A DNA stretch of 37,635 nucleotides, taken from NCBI GenBank assembly GCA_029267995.1, contig JAJUHG010000003.1, forward strand, positions 1-37,635. The letters run 5' to 3'. The notes beneath the pieces were generated by a model. The model was not told the DNA's origin, made no database searches, and worked only from the letters and a program-made list of their open reading frames with translations. This DNA comes from Micrococcales bacterium. GTDB taxonomy: Bacteria > Actinomycetota > Actinomycetes > Actinomycetales > Cellulomonadaceae. Positions 1 through 11,706 of the stretch are shown in pieces (within the stretch, counting starts at the first letter, position 1; every line of letters begins with the position of its first letter). A program made the position numbers and the translations under genes.

Positions 1-2
1 AC

Positions 3-959
<957 letters not shown>

Positions 960-1034
960 GCCCGTGCGCGCGGGCTTGCGGGATAGGCTGGAACGGAACC
1001 ACGCGACGTCTCGTACGGCACCCGGGGGGTGGGC

Positions 1035-2675
1035 ATGACCGAGACACCCGGCTACGGGCAGTTCAAGGACCTCGAGCGGCAGGTCCAGCTGCTCGCGTCG
1101 AAGAACGAGCGGCTCGCCTCGGCCCTGCACGCCGCGCGCGAGCAGATCGTCGAGCTCAAGGAGCAGCTCGACGAGGCTGCCAAGCCGCCGGGCAGCTACG
1201 CGCAGTTCGTCGCGCCGGGGCCCGCGGGCACGGCCGACGTCATCAGCGCGGGGCGCAAGATGAACGTCGCCGTCGCGGCCTCGGTCGACCTCGCCTCGCT
1301 CGAGCCCGGTCAGGAGGTCCTGCTCAACGAGTCGCTCACGCTCGTCGAGGCCTTCGGCTTCGAGCCCGTCGGTGAGGTCGTCACGGTCAAGGAGCTGCTC
1401 GGTGCGGACCGTGCGCTCGTCGTGGGGCGGGCCGACGAGGAGCGCGTCGTGCGGCTCTCGGGCGCCCTGCGCTCGGCGGGGGTGCGCGTCGGGGACGCGC
1501 TCACGATCGACTCGCGCAGCGGCTTCGTGTTCGAGGCCGTGCCGCGCTCGGAGGTCGCCGAGCTCGTGCTCGAGGAGGTCCCCGACATCGACTACTCCGA
1601 CATCGGTGGCCTGGGTCCGCAGATCGAGCAGATCCGCGACGCGGTCGAGCTGCCGTTCCTGCACCCCGAGCTGTTCCGCGAGCACGGGCTCAAGGCGCCC
1701 AAGGGCGTCCTGCTGTACGGCCCGCCCGGGTGCGGCAAGACCCTCATCGCGAAGGCCGTCGCGAACTCGCTCGCCGCGACGACCGCGAAGGTGCGCGGGA
1801 TCGACCCGAGCCAGGCGCACTCCTACTTCCTCAACATCAAGGGCCCCGAGCTGCTCAACAAGTACGTCGGGGAGACCGAGCGGCACATCCGGCTCATCTT
1901 CTCCAGGGCTCGCGAGAAGGCCTCGGAGGGGCACCCGGTCGTGGTGTTCTTCGACGAGATGGAGTCACTGTTCCGCACGCGCGGGACGGGCATCTCCTCC
2001 GACGTCGAGACGACGATCGTGCCCCAGCTGCTCGCCGAGATCGACGGTGTCGAGCGCCTCGACAACGTGATCGTCATCGGTGCGTCGAACCGTGAGGACA
2101 TGATCGACCCCGCGATCCTGCGCCCGGGACGGCTCGACGTGAAGATCAAGATCGAGCGTCCCGACGCCGAGGGCGCACGGGAGATCTTCGCGAAGTACCT
2201 CACTCCAGACCTGCCGATCCACCCCGCCGACCTCGCCGAGCACGGCGGCGACGCGACGCTCGCTGTCGAGGCGATGATCGACCGGGCGATCGAGCGCATG
2301 TACGCCGAGACCGAGGAGAACCAGTTCCTCGAGGTCACCTACGCGAGCGGGGACAAGGAGATCCTGTTCTTCAAGGACTTCAACTCCGGCGCGATGATCC
2401 AGAACGTCGTGGACCGGGCGAAGAAGCAGGCGATCAAGGACTTCCTCGCGACGGGCCAGCGCGGGCTGCGCGTCGAGCACCTGCTGAGCGCGTGCGTCGA
2501 CGAGTTCAAGGAGAACGAGGACCTGCCCAACACGACCAACCCTGACGACTGGGCCCGCGTGTCCGGCAAGAAGGGCGAGCGCATCGTGTTCATCCGCACG
2601 ATCGTCACGGGCAAGAAGGGCTCGGCCACGGCCCGCACGATCGAGACGGTCTCGAACACCGGTCAGTACCTGTGA
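1035..2675 (+). CDS. arc: Proteasome-associated AAA ATPase (ARC/Mpa)
   Basis: N-terminal coiled coil ([37 protein letters not shown]), Walker A GPPGCGKT, Walker [10 protein letters not shown]-terminal GQYL. GTG at 1029 is an alternative start; ATG at 1035 has a better spaced G-rich SD. Confidence 0.96.
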   Translation: MTETPGYGQFKDLERQVQLLASKNERLASALHAAREQIVELKEQLDEAAKPPGSYAQFVAPGPAGTADVISAGRKMNVAVAASVDLASLEPGQEVLLNESLTLVEAFGFEPVGEVVTVKELLGADRALVVGRADEERVVRLSGALRSAGVRVGDALTIDSRSGFVFEAVPRSEVAELVLEEVPDIDYSDIGGLGPQIEQIRDAVELPFLHPELFREHGLKAPKGVLLYGPPGCGKTLIAKAVANSLAATTAKVRGIDPSQAHSYFLNIKGPELLNKYVGETERHIRLIFSRAREKASEGHPVVVFFDEMESLFRTRGTGISSDVETTIVPQLLAEIDGVERLDNVIVIGASNREDMIDPAILRPGRLDVKIKIERPDAEGAREIFAKYLTPDLPIHPADLAEHGGDATLAVEAMIDRAIERMYAETEENQFLEVTYASGDKEILFFKDFNSGAMIQNVVDRAKKQAIKDFLATGQRGLRVEHLLSACVDEFKENEDLPNTTNPDDWARVSGKKGERIVFIRTIVTGKKGSATARTIETVSNTGQYL

Positions 2676-4291
2676 GCGCGCGCCCCACGACGCGACGGGT
2701 CATGGGGATCGAGACCGAGTACGGCGTCATCGAGCCCGGGCGGCCCGGAGCCAACCCGATGGCACTGTCGAGCTATGTCGTCGCGGCCTACGGCGCGCGC
2801 ATGACGGCGGGACGGCGTCCCCGCTGGGACTACGACGACGAGGACCCCCTGCTCGACGCGCGCGGCTTCCGGCTCGACCGCGCGGCTGCGCACCCCTCGC
2901 TCCTGACCGACGACCCGCAGCGCCCCGCACCCTCGGGCGAGACCCCGCACGACGTCGCCCGGCCCGTGGTCGAGCCCTACGACGACCCGAGCGCAGCGAA
3001 CGCGATCCTCACCAACGGCGCACGGCTCTACGTCGACCACGCGCACCCCGAGTACTCCTCGCCCGAGGTCGTGACCGCGCGCGAGGGCGTCGTGTGGGAC
3101 AGGGCGGGCGAGCTCGTGATGCTCACTGCGATGCGTGAGCTCGGCAAGAACCCGGCCCTGCCCGACGTCGTGCTCTACAAGAACAACGTCGACGGCAAGG
3201 GCGCGACCTACGGCACGCACGAGAACTTCCTGGTCGACCGCGCGGTGCCGTTCACCGAGCTCGCGGCGCGCCTCATCCCGTTCCTCGTCACGCGTCAGGT
3301 GCTCGTCGGCGCGGGCCGGGTCGGGCTCGGTCAGCGCGGGGAGCAGGCGGGCTTCCAGATCTCCCAGCGGGCGGACTACGTCGAGGCCGAGATCGGCCTC
3401 GAGACGACGCTGCGCCGCCCGATCGTCAACACGCGCGACGAGCCGCACGCCGACCCGCGGCGCTGGCGTCGCCTGCACCTGATCGTCGGGGACGCGAACT
3501 GCTTCGAGACCGCGACCTACCTCAAGCTCGGCATGACGTCCCTCGTGCTGTGGCTCGTCGAGCGGGCCGAGGTCGAGGGCCCGCCGCGGGGGACCGCCGA
3601 GGCGCTCGCGCGGATCGACGCGCTCGCGCTCGCAGACCCGGTCGCCGCGACGCACGAGGTCTCGCGCGACCTCGCCCTGACCCGTCGGCTCGAGCTCGTC
3701 GACGGCCGGCGTCTGACGGCGATCGAGATCCAGCGCGAGTACCTCGAGGCGGTCCGCTCGCTCGGCGAGCCCGCCGAGCAGGACACCGAGACGGCCGACG
3801 TCCTGCGCCGCTGGAGCTCGCTCCTCGACCGCCTCGAGACCGAGCCTGCCGCGTGCGCGCGCGAGGTCGAGTGGCTCGCGAAGCTGCGGGTGCTCGAGGG
3901 CCTGCGCCGGCGCGACCGGCTCGAGTGGGACGACCCACGCCTTGCCGCGGTCGACCTGCAGTGGTCGGACCTGCGGCCCGAGCGCAGCGTGCATGGCCGT
4001 CTCGTGCGGGCTGGCGCCGTCGAGCAGCTCGTCGACGAGGCCGAGGTCGAGCGCGCCGTCGTCGAGCCCCCGACGACGACGCGAGCGTTCTTCCGGGGCC
4101 GGTCGATCGCTCGGTTCGGTGCGCACGTGTCCTCGGCGAGCTGGGACTCGCTCGTGTTCGACGTCCCCGGCGCACCGACCCTGCGACGCGTCCCGATGCC
4201 CGACCCGCTGCGCGGCACAGCCTCGCACGTCGCCGAGCTGCTCGAGTCGAGCGCGAGCGCGGGCGAGCTGCTCGAGGCCCTCGGCGGGTGA
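2672..4291 (+). CDS. dop: Pup deamidase/depupylase Dop
   Basis: [23 protein letters not shown]..., Dop-loop region after [53 protein letters not shown] overlap with arc stop. Confidence 0.96.
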   Translation: MSARPTTRRVMGIETEYGVIEPGRPGANPMALSSYVVAAYGARMTAGRRPRWDYDDEDPLLDARGFRLDRAAAHPSLLTDDPQRPAPSGETPHDVARPVVEPYDDPSAANAILTNGARLYVDHAHPEYSSPEVVTAREGVVWDRAGELVMLTAMRELGKNPALPDVVLYKNNVDGKGATYGTHENFLVDRAVPFTELAARLIPFLVTRQVLVGAGRVGLGQRGEQAGFQISQRADYVEAEIGLETTLRRPIVNTRDEPHADPRRWRRLHLIVGDANCFETATYLKLGMTSLVLWLVERAEVEGPPRGTAEALARIDALALADPVAATHEVSRDLALTRRLELVDGRRLTAIEIQREYLEAVRSLGEPAEQDTETADVLRRWSSLLDRLETEPAACAREVEWLAKLRVLEGLRRRDRLEWDDPRLAAVDLQWSDLRPERSVHGRLVRAGAVEQLVDEAEVERAVVEPPTTTRAFFRGRSIARFGAHVSSASWDSLVFDVPGAPTLRRVPMPDPLRGTASHVAELLESSASAGELLEALGG

Positions 4292-4349
4292 GGGGCGCGA
4301 CGCACTAGGCTGAGCACGCACGAGCAGTCTGTCCCTCGAGGAGGCGTCG

Positions 4350-4538
4350 ATGTCCGAGCAAGAGCACCGCAGGGTCGAGCGCGAGGACCCCGAGGTCCCC
4401 GACGCGCCCGTGCCCGCGGCGCCGAAGGACCAGGCGCGCGACGCCGAGGTCGACGCGCTGCTCGACGAGATCGACGACGTGCTCGAGTCGAACGCGGAGA
4501 CGTTCGTGCGTGGCTTCGTGCAGAAGGGTGGCGAGTGA
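4350..4538 (+). CDS. pup: Prokaryotic ubiquitin-like protein Pup, C-terminus GGE
   Basis: 62 aa, acidic, ...[28 protein letters not shown]; lies between dop and prcB. Confidence 0.97.
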   Translation: MSEQEHRRVEREDPEVPDAPVPAAPKDQARDAEVDALLDEIDDVLESNAETFVRGFVQKGGE

Positions 4539-4545
4539 GCGGGCG

Positions 4546-5379
4546 ATGAGCAGCGAGCACCACGCGCGTCTCCCCGCGTCGTTCACGGCGCCGGGCACCT
4601 CGTCCTTCGTCGAGTTCCTCGCGGGGCACGCCCCGCACCTGCTGCCCGGGCACCGGGACCTTCCCGCGGGTGAGGTCCCGAGCTTCCCGCACGCGACGAC
4701 GATCGTCGCGGTCGCCTTCGACGGCGGTGTCGTCATGGCGGGCGACCGGCGCGCGACGATGGGCGCGATGATCGCGCACCGTGAGATCGAGAAGGTCTTC
4801 CCCGCCGACGAGTTCTCCGCGGTCGGCATCGCCGGGACGGCGGGCATCGCGGTCGAGCTCGTGCGGCTCTTCCAGCTCGAGCTCGAGCACTACGAGAAGA
4901 TCGAGGGCACGCTGCTGTCCCTCGACGGCAAGGCCAACCGCCTCGCGACGATGATCCGCTCGAACCTCGGCCTGGCGATCCAGGGGCTCGCGGTCGTCCC
5001 GCTCTTCGCGGGCTACGACCTCGACCGCGGGGTCGGGCGGATCTTCTCCTACGACGTCACGGGTGGGCGGTACGAGGAGCACGACTTCCACGCGGTCGGG
5101 TCGGGCTCGGTGTTCGCGCGCGGTTCGCTCAAGAAGCGCTGGCGCGCGGGCATGGACTCCCAGGACGCGGTGCGCACCGCGGTCGAGGCCCTCGTCGACG
5201 CGGCCGACGACGATGCCGCGACCGGGGGACCGGACACCTTGCGCCAGATCTGGCCCGTCGTCGTGACCGTGACCGCCGAGGGGTACCGCCGCGTGCCCGA
5301 CGCCGTCCTGCGCGACGTCGTCGGCGACCTCGACGAGGTGCGTCGGGGCCAAGGTCAGCGAGGAGGTGGCTCGTCATGA
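4546..5379 (+). CDS. prcB: Proteasome beta subunit PrcB
   Basis: [23 protein letters not shown] active-site region, [28 protein letters not shown]. Start ATG 4546 ([10 protein letters not shown]...) preferred over the ORF-track start at 4510, which overlaps pup. Confidence 0.96.
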   Translation: MSSEHHARLPASFTAPGTSSFVEFLAGHAPHLLPGHRDLPAGEVPSFPHATTIVAVAFDGGVVMAGDRRATMGAMIAHREIEKVFPADEFSAVGIAGTAGIAVELVRLFQLELEHYEKIEGTLLSLDGKANRLATMIRSNLGLAIQGLAVVPLFAGYDLDRGVGRIFSYDVTGGRYEEHDFHAVGSGSVFARGSLKKRWRAGMDSQDAVRTAVEALVDAADDDAATGGPDTLRQIWPVVVTVTAEGYRRVPDAVLRDVVGDLDEVRRGQGQRGGGSS

Positions 5380-6074
5380 GCATGCCGTTCTACGTCTCGC
5401 CCGAGCAGCTCATGAAAGACCGGGCGGACTTTGCGCGCAAGGGCATCGCGCGCGGTCGCTCGGTGATCGTGCTCGCCTACGACGAGGGCATCGCCTTCGC
5501 GACCGAGAACGCCTCGCGCGCCCTGCACAAGATCTCCGAGATCTACGACCGCATCGCCTTCGCCGCGGTCGGCAAGTACAACGAGTTCGAGAACCTGCGG
5601 GTCGCTGGCGTGCGCTACGCGGACCTGCGGGGCTACTCCTACGACCGCGCGGACGTCAACGCACGTGCCCTCGCGAACGCCTACGCCCAGACGCTCGGCA
5701 CGGTGTTCACGACCGAGTCCAAGCCGCTCGAGGTCGAGCTCGTCGTCGCCGAGGTCGGGATCGACCCCTCGCTCGACCAGATCTACCGGCTGTCCTACGA
5801 CGGCTCGGTCGCGGACGAGAAGGGCTTCGTCGTCATGGGCGGGCAGGCCGAGGAGCTCAGCGCGGTCGCGGCCGAGGGCTGGCGCGAAGGTCTCGACCTC
5901 GCGAGCGCGATGCGCCTCGCGGTCGACGTGCTCGCGACCCAGCCCGACGGACCGGCCAAGGAGCTCGACACCGAGCAGCTCGAGGTCGCGGTGCTCGACC
6001 GCACGCGACCGCGACGCGCGTTCCGTCGCATCGCACCCGCCGCGCTCGAGGCGCTGCTCGCGACCGGTGCGTGA
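5376..6074 (+). CDS. prcA: Proteasome alpha subunit PrcA
   Basis: [43 protein letters not shown]...; ATGA overlap with prcB. Confidence 0.96.
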   Translation: MSMPFYVSPEQLMKDRADFARKGIARGRSVIVLAYDEGIAFATENASRALHKISEIYDRIAFAAVGKYNEFENLRVAGVRYADLRGYSYDRADVNARALANAYAQTLGTVFTTESKPLEVELVVAEVGIDPSLDQIYRLSYDGSVADEKGFVVMGGQAEELSAVAAEGWREGLDLASAMRLAVDVLATQPDGPAKELDTEQLEVAVLDRTRPRRAFRRIAPAALEALLATGA

Positions 6075-6075
6075 C

Positions 6076-7437
6076 GTGCGCCGACGGATCTTCGGTCTCG
6101 AGACGGAGTACGGCGTCACGTGCGCCTCGGACTCGGGCCGGGGCCTGAGCGCCGACGAGGTCGCGCGCTACCTGTTCCGCAAGGTCGTCGCGTGGGGGCG
6201 TTCCTCGAACGTCTTCCTGCGCAACGGCTCACGGCTGTACCTCGACGTCGGCTCGCACCCCGAGTATGCGACGGCCGAGTGCGACGACGTCGCCCAGCTG
6301 GTCGCGCACGACCGCGGTGGCGAGCGCATCCTCGAGGGGCTCGTCGCGGACGCCCAGCAGCGGCTCGAGGCCGAGGGGATCGACGGCAAGGTCCACCTGT
6401 TCAAGAACAACACCGACTCGGCAGGCAACTCCTACGGGTGCCATGAGAACTACCTCGTGCGCCGGCAGGGGGACTTCTCCCGGCTCGCGGACATCCTCGT
6501 GCCGTTCCTCATCACGCGTCAGGTGCTCACGGGTGCGGGCAAGGTCCTCACGACCCCGCGTGGGACGAAGTACTGCCTGTCCCAACGCGCGGACCACATC
6601 TGGGAGGCCGTCTCGAGCGCGACGACCCGCTCGCGGCCCATCATCAACACCCGTGACGAGCCGCACGCGGACGCCGAGCACTTCCGGCGCCTGCACGTGA
6701 TCGTCGGCGACTCCTCGATGTCCGAGGTGACCGCGGCCCTCAAGGTCACGACGACCGACCTGCTGCTCGCGATGGTCGAGGCGGGCGTCCCGATCCGCGA
6801 CGTCGCGCTCGAGAACCCGATGCGCGCGATCCGTGAGATCTCGCACGACGTCACGGGCACCGCGCCCGTGACGCTCGCCTCGGGTCGCACCGTGACCGCG
6901 ATCGACCTGCAGGAGCAGTACCTGTCCAGGGTGCGCGACTTCGCGGCCGAGAACCTCGATCTCGACCCGCTCGCCAAGCGCATGCTCGAGCTGTGGGAGC
7001 GCGGGCTGCACGCGGTACGCACGGGCCGCCTCGACCTCGTCGAGCGTGAGCTCGACTGGGTGATCAAGCTGCGCATGATCGAGCGGTACCGGGCCAAGCA
7101 CGGCCTCGAGATGTCCGACCCGCGGGTCGCGCGGCTCGACCTGGCCTACCACGACATCTCGCGCTCGGACGGGCTGTTCAACCTGCTCGCGGCGCGCGGG
7201 CTCGTCGACCGGGTCGTCACGGACCTCGAGGTGTTCGAGGCGACGGTCGTCCCGCCGCAGACCACGCGAGCCAAGCTGCGCGGCGACTTCGTGCGCGCGG
7301 CGCAGGAGGCACGACGCGACTACACGGTCGACTGGGTGCACCTCAAGCTCAACGACCAGGCCCAGCGCACCGTGCTGTGCAAGGACCCCTTCCGCAGCGT
7401 CGACGAGCGCGTGGAACGTCTCATCGCCTCGATGTAG
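6076..7437 (+). CDS. pafA: Pup-protein ligase PafA
   Basis: [64 protein letters not shown]-term [22 protein letters not shown] at 6076 (or 6067); the ORF-track start at 5665 lies within prcA. Confidence 0.96.
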   Translation: MRRRIFGLETEYGVTCASDSGRGLSADEVARYLFRKVVAWGRSSNVFLRNGSRLYLDVGSHPEYATAECDDVAQLVAHDRGGERILEGLVADAQQRLEAEGIDGKVHLFKNNTDSAGNSYGCHENYLVRRQGDFSRLADILVPFLITRQVLTGAGKVLTTPRGTKYCLSQRADHIWEAVSSATTRSRPIINTRDEPHADAEHFRRLHVIVGDSSMSEVTAALKVTTTDLLLAMVEAGVPIRDVALENPMRAIREISHDVTGTAPVTLASGRTVTAIDLQEQYLSRVRDFAAENLDLDPLAKRMLELWERGLHAVRTGRLDLVERELDWVIKLRMIERYRAKHGLEMSDPRVARLDLAYHDISRSDGLFNLLAARGLVDRVVTDLEVFEATVVPPQTTRAKLRGDFVRAAQEARRDYTVDWVHLKLNDQAQRTVLCKDPFRSVDERVERLIASM

Positions 7438-7444
7438 CGCGACG

Positions 7445-7459
7445 TACAGTGGTCTGCCG
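7445..7459 (+). promoter_or_regulatory. Putative leaderless promoter of the FKBP lipoprotein gene: TACAGT-N8-GTG
   Basis: tacagt ggtctgcc gtg. Confidence 0.5.
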
Positions 7460-8331
7460 TGACGAGAACGCGGCTCGCCCTCCTGCTGGCACCCCTTGCG
7501 GCGCTCGGCCTCCTCGTGGGCTGCAGCGAGCCGCCCGTCCCGCCCTCGGTCACGGTCGAGGGGCCCCCGGGCTCGGAACCGGTCGTGAGGTACCCCGTGC
7601 CGTTCGAGATCGCCGAGACGAGCTCGGACGTCGTCGTCGAGGGGAACGGACCGCGGCTGCGCGCGGACGAACCGGTGCTGCTGCACTACCGCCTCGAGTC
7701 CGCCGCGACGGGGGAGCTGATCGACCAGACCTTCACCGGTCTGCCCAAGACCTACCTGCTGACCCCGGAGGACCTGAGCCTCGAGCTCTACGAGGCGCTC
7801 GTGCGGGTGCGTGTCGGCTCGCGCGTGCTGCTCCTGACGACGGGCGACCCCGAGATCGGGACGGTGCCCACGGTCCTCGTGGCCGACGTGCTCCCGACCG
7901 AGGCGACCGGCACCCCCGTCGAGCCGCGTGCGGACCTCCCGGTCGTCACGCTCGACGACGACGGCGTCCCGCAGGTCTCCATTCCCGACGCTGACCCGCC
8001 GAGCGAGCTCGAGGTGCAGACCCTCGTGCGCGGCTCGGGCGAGCAGGTCTCGACGCAGTCGACCGTCGTCGTGCAGTACATGATGGTGCGCTGGCGCGAC
8101 GGGGAGGTCGTCGACTCGACGTGGGAGGCGCTCGGCCCGCGCTCGTTCTCCCTCGCCGAGGCGATCACGGGGTGGACCCTGGGGCTTGCCGAGCAGACGG
8201 TCGGCAGCAGGGTCCTGCTCGTCGTGCCGCCCGCAGCGGCGGTCGGTGACGACGGGGGCAACGACCTGACGGGAGAGACCGTCGTCCACGTCGTCGACAT
8301 CCTGGCGGCGACCACCGAGGAGGAGAGCTGA
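7459..8331 (+). CDS. FKBP-type peptidyl-prolyl isomerase-like lipoprotein, two FKBP-like halves
   Basis: Signal peptide with lipobox LLVGC; two repeats with VVVQY...[10 protein letters not shown] / [22 protein letters not shown] start. Confidence 0.82.
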   Translation: MTRTRLALLLAPLAALGLLVGCSEPPVPPSVTVEGPPGSEPVVRYPVPFEIAETSSDVVVEGNGPRLRADEPVLLHYRLESAATGELIDQTFTGLPKTYLLTPEDLSLELYEALVRVRVGSRVLLLTTGDPEIGTVPTVLVADVLPTEATGTPVEPRADLPVVTLDDDGVPQVSIPDADPPSELEVQTLVRGSGEQVSTQSTVVVQYMMVRWRDGEVVDSTWEALGPRSFSLAEAITGWTLGLAEQTVGSRVLLVVPPAAAVGDDGGNDLTGETVVHVVDILAATTEEES

Positions 8332-9101
8332 TGGCCCCGGCGCTACGCGTCATCCCGTGCCTCGACGTCGACGCGGGGCGCGTCGTCAAGGGCGTGAACT
8401 TCGAGAATCTGCGCGACGCGGGCGACCCGGTCGAGCTCGCGCAGCGCTACGACGCCGAGGGGGCTGACGAGCTGACCTTCCTCGACGTCTCGGCGTCGCT
8501 CGAGCAGCGGGCGACGACCCTCGAGGTCGTGCGGCGTACGGCCGAGCAGGTCTTCGTCCCGCTCACCGTCGGCGGGGGAGTGCGCTCGGTCGAGGACGTC
8601 GACCGGCTGCTGCGCGCGGGCGCGGACAAGGTCGGGGTCAACACCGCGGCGATCGCGCGCCCCGAGCTGCTCACCGAGATCGCCGAGCGCTTCGGACGCC
8701 AGGTGCTCGTGCTCTCGGTCGACGCGCGCCGCACGGCGGACGGTACGCCCACCGACTCGGGCTTCGAGGTCACGACCCACGGGGGGCGACGCGGCACGGG
8801 GATCGACGCGGTCGAGTGGGCCGCACGCGCCGCGGAGCTCGGGGCGGGGGAGATCCTGCTCAACTCGATGGACGCGGACGGGACGACCGCGGGCTTCGAC
8901 ACCGAGATGCTCACCGCCGTGCGCCGTGAGGTGAGCGTCCCGCTCGTCGCGAGCGGGGGAGCAGGCACCCCCGAGCACTTCGTCGCGGCCGCCCGTGCGG
9001 GGGCTGACGCGGTCCTCGCGGCGAGCGTCTTCCACTTCCGCACGCTCACGGTCGGTCAGGTCAAGGACGCGCTGCGAGCGGCGGGCGTCGAGGTGCGCTG
9101 A
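8331..9101 (+). CDS. hisF: Imidazole glycerol phosphate synthase cyclase subunit HisF
   Basis: [63 protein letters not shown]. Confidence 0.97.
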   Translation: MAPALRVIPCLDVDAGRVVKGVNFENLRDAGDPVELAQRYDAEGADELTFLDVSASLEQRATTLEVVRRTAEQVFVPLTVGGGVRSVEDVDRLLRAGADKVGVNTAAIARPELLTEIAERFGRQVLVLSVDARRTADGTPTDSGFEVTTHGGRRGTGIDAVEWAARAAELGAGEILLNSMDADGTTAGFDTEMLTAVRREVSVPLVASGGAGTPEHFVAAARAGADAVLAASVFHFRTLTVGQVKDALRAAGVEVR

Positions 9102-9102
9102 C

Positions 9103-9738
9103 TCAGCGCGCCGCGAGGGCCGCGACGTCCTCGGGCGCTCCCTCGATCTCGACGACGGCGGCCCCCGTGCGCCCCGTCGCGTGCAGCAGCAGGTCGACGA
9201 CGTCACCGCGGACCACGACGGTCCCCGCACCAGATCGTGGGGGCTTGACGCGCGCGCGGCGCCCGCCGGGGACGACGAGCACGACGCCGGGCGCGGTGCG
9301 CCGGTAGGCGAGCCGTGCCGCGAGCCGGAGGTGGTCGAAGATCGCCTCGAGGTGCTCCGCGGAGCGCTCGAGCGGTTCGGCGTCCCCGCTCCCGCGGCGG
9401 ACGTCCTCGGTGTGCACGACCATCTCGACGAGGTTGGCCTTGTCCCCGCCCCACGCGACCGGGCTCACCGCGCGCGGGCCGGCCGCGACACGGGCGAGCA
9501 GCTCGGCCCACCCCTGTGGGTCACGCCCTGAGGCGGCGAGGTCCTCGAGGCGTCGCTCGGCGGCGCCGCGCGCGAAGGGCAGCACGAGGCCGGCCGCGGT
9601 CACGGGCGAGCTCTCGCGCAGCACGACGTGCGCCGCGAGGTGCTCGCTCGCCCAGCCCTCGCACAGCGTCGGGGCACCCGGACCGGCCGCCTCGAGGGCG
9701 TCGACGAGGTGGGCGCGATCGATCTGGTGGAAGGCCAT
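9103..9738 (-). CDS. TIGR03085-like / maleylpyruvate-isomerase-fold family protein
   Basis: MAFHQIDRAHLVDALEAAGPGAPTLCEGWASEHLAAHVVLRES...; WGGDKANLVEMVVHTEDVRR. Start ATG complementary to 9736-9738 preferred over the ORF-track start at 9804. Confidence 0.75.
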   Translation of the reverse strand: MAFHQIDRAHLVDALEAAGPGAPTLCEGWASEHLAAHVVLRESSPVTAAGLVLPFARGAAERRLEDLAASGRDPQGWAELLARVAAGPRAVSPVAWGGDKANLVEMVVHTEDVRRGSGDAEPLERSAEHLEAIFDHLRLAARLAYRRTAPGVVLVVPGGRRARVKPPRSGAGTVVVRGDVVDLLLHATGRTGAAVVEIEGAPEDVAALAAR

Positions 9739-9751
9739 GGGAGCGATGCTG
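9739..9751 (-). promoter_or_regulatory. Putative leaderless promoter of the TIGR03085-like gene: CGTGGCAGCAT-N7-ATG
   Basis: Minus strand: cgtggCAGCAT cgctccc ATG. Confidence 0.5.
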
Positions 9752-9819
9752 CCACGGCGACGGGTCGCCGTGCGTCGTGCGAGGATGGTCCGCGATCCCC
9801 CCACGTCGGAAGGACCGCT

Positions 9820-11706
9820 GTGCCTGACCGCCCCCAGTCCGGGGCACCCCGCCCGGAGCAGATGACGCTCACCGGCTCGAAGGTCCGGCGCAGCCTGGTC
9901 CTCGTCGGACGTGGCCTGCGCGACGAGCCCGTCGTGTACTTCTGGGCGATCCTCGCCTCAGGGCTCTTCGGTGCCCTCACGGTGTTCGTCGCACGGACGG
10001 TGGGCTGGGCGACCGACTCGATCGTGCTGCCCGCTCTCTCGGGGGATACCGACGCGCAAGGACGGTGGTGGGTCGCAGGCCTTGTGCTGCTCGGCGTCGC
10101 GATCACGCTCGCGCTCTCGGTCGCGGGTCGGCGCATGGTCGCCGGGCTCGGCGTCGCGAACCTCCAGGCCCGGCACCGTACCCGCGTGACGCGCCAGTAC
10201 CTGCGCCTGCCGATCTCGTGGCACCGCCAGCACCCCGCGGGTCAGCTGCTGTCGAACGCGAACTCCGACGTCGAGGCCGCGACGGGCGTGTTCAACCCCT
10301 TGCCGTTCGCGCTCGGCGTCGTCGTGATGCTCGTGGTCGCCTTCGTCTCGCTCGTCACGGTCGACCCGTGGATCACGCTCGCGGCGTTCACGATCATCCC
10401 GGTCGTGATTGCGGTCAACGCGGTGTTCCAGCGCAAGATGTCGCCCGCGATCACGCGCGCCCAGCAGCTGCGCGCCGAGGTCTCCGACGTCGCGCACGAG
10501 AGCTTCGAGGCCGCGCTCGTGGTCAAGTCGCTCGGGACGGCCGACCGCGAGGAGGAGCGCTTTGCGGACAAGGCCGACGAGCTGCGCCGGGCGAACGTGC
10601 GCGTGGGTGTCGTGCGGGCCTACTTCGACCCGTTCATCGACGCCCTGCCGAGCCTGGGCTCGCTGCTCGTCGTCGTCGTGGGCGTGCTGCGGCTCGACGC
10701 GGGGGCGGTCGAGCCGGGCGAGGTCGTCGGGGCCGCCTACCTGCTGACCCTGCTCGCCGTGCCCGTGCGGGCCTTCGGCTGGGTGCTCGGCGAGCTGCCG
10801 CGCGCGCTCGTGGGCTACGAGCGGGTCGCGCGCGTCGTCGACGCGGGCGGGACGCTGCGCGAGGGCACGCGCACGCTGTCGCCGTCGGCAGGCCCCGCGC
10901 AGGTCGAGCTGCGGGGCGTCACGGTCGAGGTGCCCACGCCGCGCGGCCCCCTCACGCTCCTGCACGAGGTCGACCTCGACCTCGCCCCGGGCCGCACGGT
11001 CGCTCTCGTCGGCTCGACGGGCTCGGGCAAGACGACGCTCGCGGCGACCGTGTGCCGGCTCCTCGACCCCGTGCGCGGTCAGGTCCTGCTCGACGGCGTC
11101 GACGTGCGCGAGCTGAGCCCGCAGGCGCGCACGGGCACCGTGACGCTCGTGTCCCAGTCGACCTTCGTGTTCGAGGACACCGTGCGCGAGAACGTCACGC
11201 TCGCCGACCCCGACGACCCCGACTCCCCGAGCGACGAGGAGGTGTGGGCCGCGCTCGAGGCGGCACACGTCGCCGACGTCGTGCGCCGCCTCGACGGTGG
11301 TCTCGACGCCCCGCTCGGCGAGCGGGGCGCGAACCTCTCGGGCGGGCAGCGCCAGCGCATCGCGATCGCCCGTGCCCTCGTGCGCCGCCCGCGCGTGCTC
11401 GTGCTCGACGACGCGACGAGCGCGGTCGACCCCCGCGTCGAGCGCGCGATCCTTGGCTCGCTCGGGGCCGACGGCGGGTCGCGCCCGACGGTCCTGCTCG
11501 TCGCCTACCGCATGAGCTCGATCCTGCTCGCGGACGAGGTCGTGCACCTCGAGGGCGGGCGGGTCGTGGACCGCGGGACGCACGCCGAGCTGCTCGCGCG
11601 TGACCCGGGGTACGCCGAGCTCGCGACCGCGTACGAGCGTGAGACCGAGCGCAGGGCACGCCTCGCTGCCCAAGACCTCGACGACGACGCGGAGGTGGCC
11701 TTGTGA
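9820..11706 (+). CDS. ABC exporter half-transporter (TM+NBD), degenerate Walker B / H-loop subunit
   Basis: Six-TM exporter domain; Walker A GSTGSGKTT; LSGGQ intact; Walker B VLVLDDATSAVD; H-loop position LLVAYRMSS. GTG 9820 preceded by GGAAGGA. Confidence 0.93.
   Translation: MPDRPQSGAPRPEQMTLTGSKVRRSLVLVGRGLRDEPVVYFWAILASGLFGALTVFVARTVGWATDSIVLPALSGDTDAQGRWWVAGLVLLGVAITLALSVAGRRMVAGLGVANLQARHRTRVTRQYLRLPISWHRQHPAGQLLSNANSDVEAATGVFNPLPFALGVVVMLVVAFVSLVTVDPWITLAAFTIIPVVIAVNAVFQRKMSPAITRAQQLRAEVSDVAHESFEAALVVKSLGTADREEERFADKADELRRANVRVGVVRAYFDPFIDALPSLGSLLVVVVGVLRLDAGAVEPGEVVGAAYLLTLLAVPVRAFGWVLGELPRALVGYERVARVVDAGGTLREGTRTLSPSAGPAQVELRGVTVEVPTPRGPLTLLHEVDLDLAPGRTVALVGSTGSGKTTLAATVCRLLDPVRGQVLLDGVDVRELSPQARTGTVTLVSQSTFVFEDTVRENVTLADPDDPDSPSDEEVWAALEAAHVADVVRRLDGGLDAPLGERGANLSGGQRQRIAIARALVRRPRVLVLDDATSAVDPRVERAILGSLGADGGSRPTVLLVAYRMSSILLADEVVHLEGGRVVDRGTHAELLARDPGYAELATAYERETERRARLAAQDLDDDAEVAL

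Noticed and set aside
10065-11603. 512-aa plus-strand out-of-frame ORF within the ABC exporter, and similar Arg/Ala/Ser-rich ORFs throughout
   Set aside because: Shifted reading of a real CDS; extreme Arg/Ala/Gly or Ser/Arg composition.
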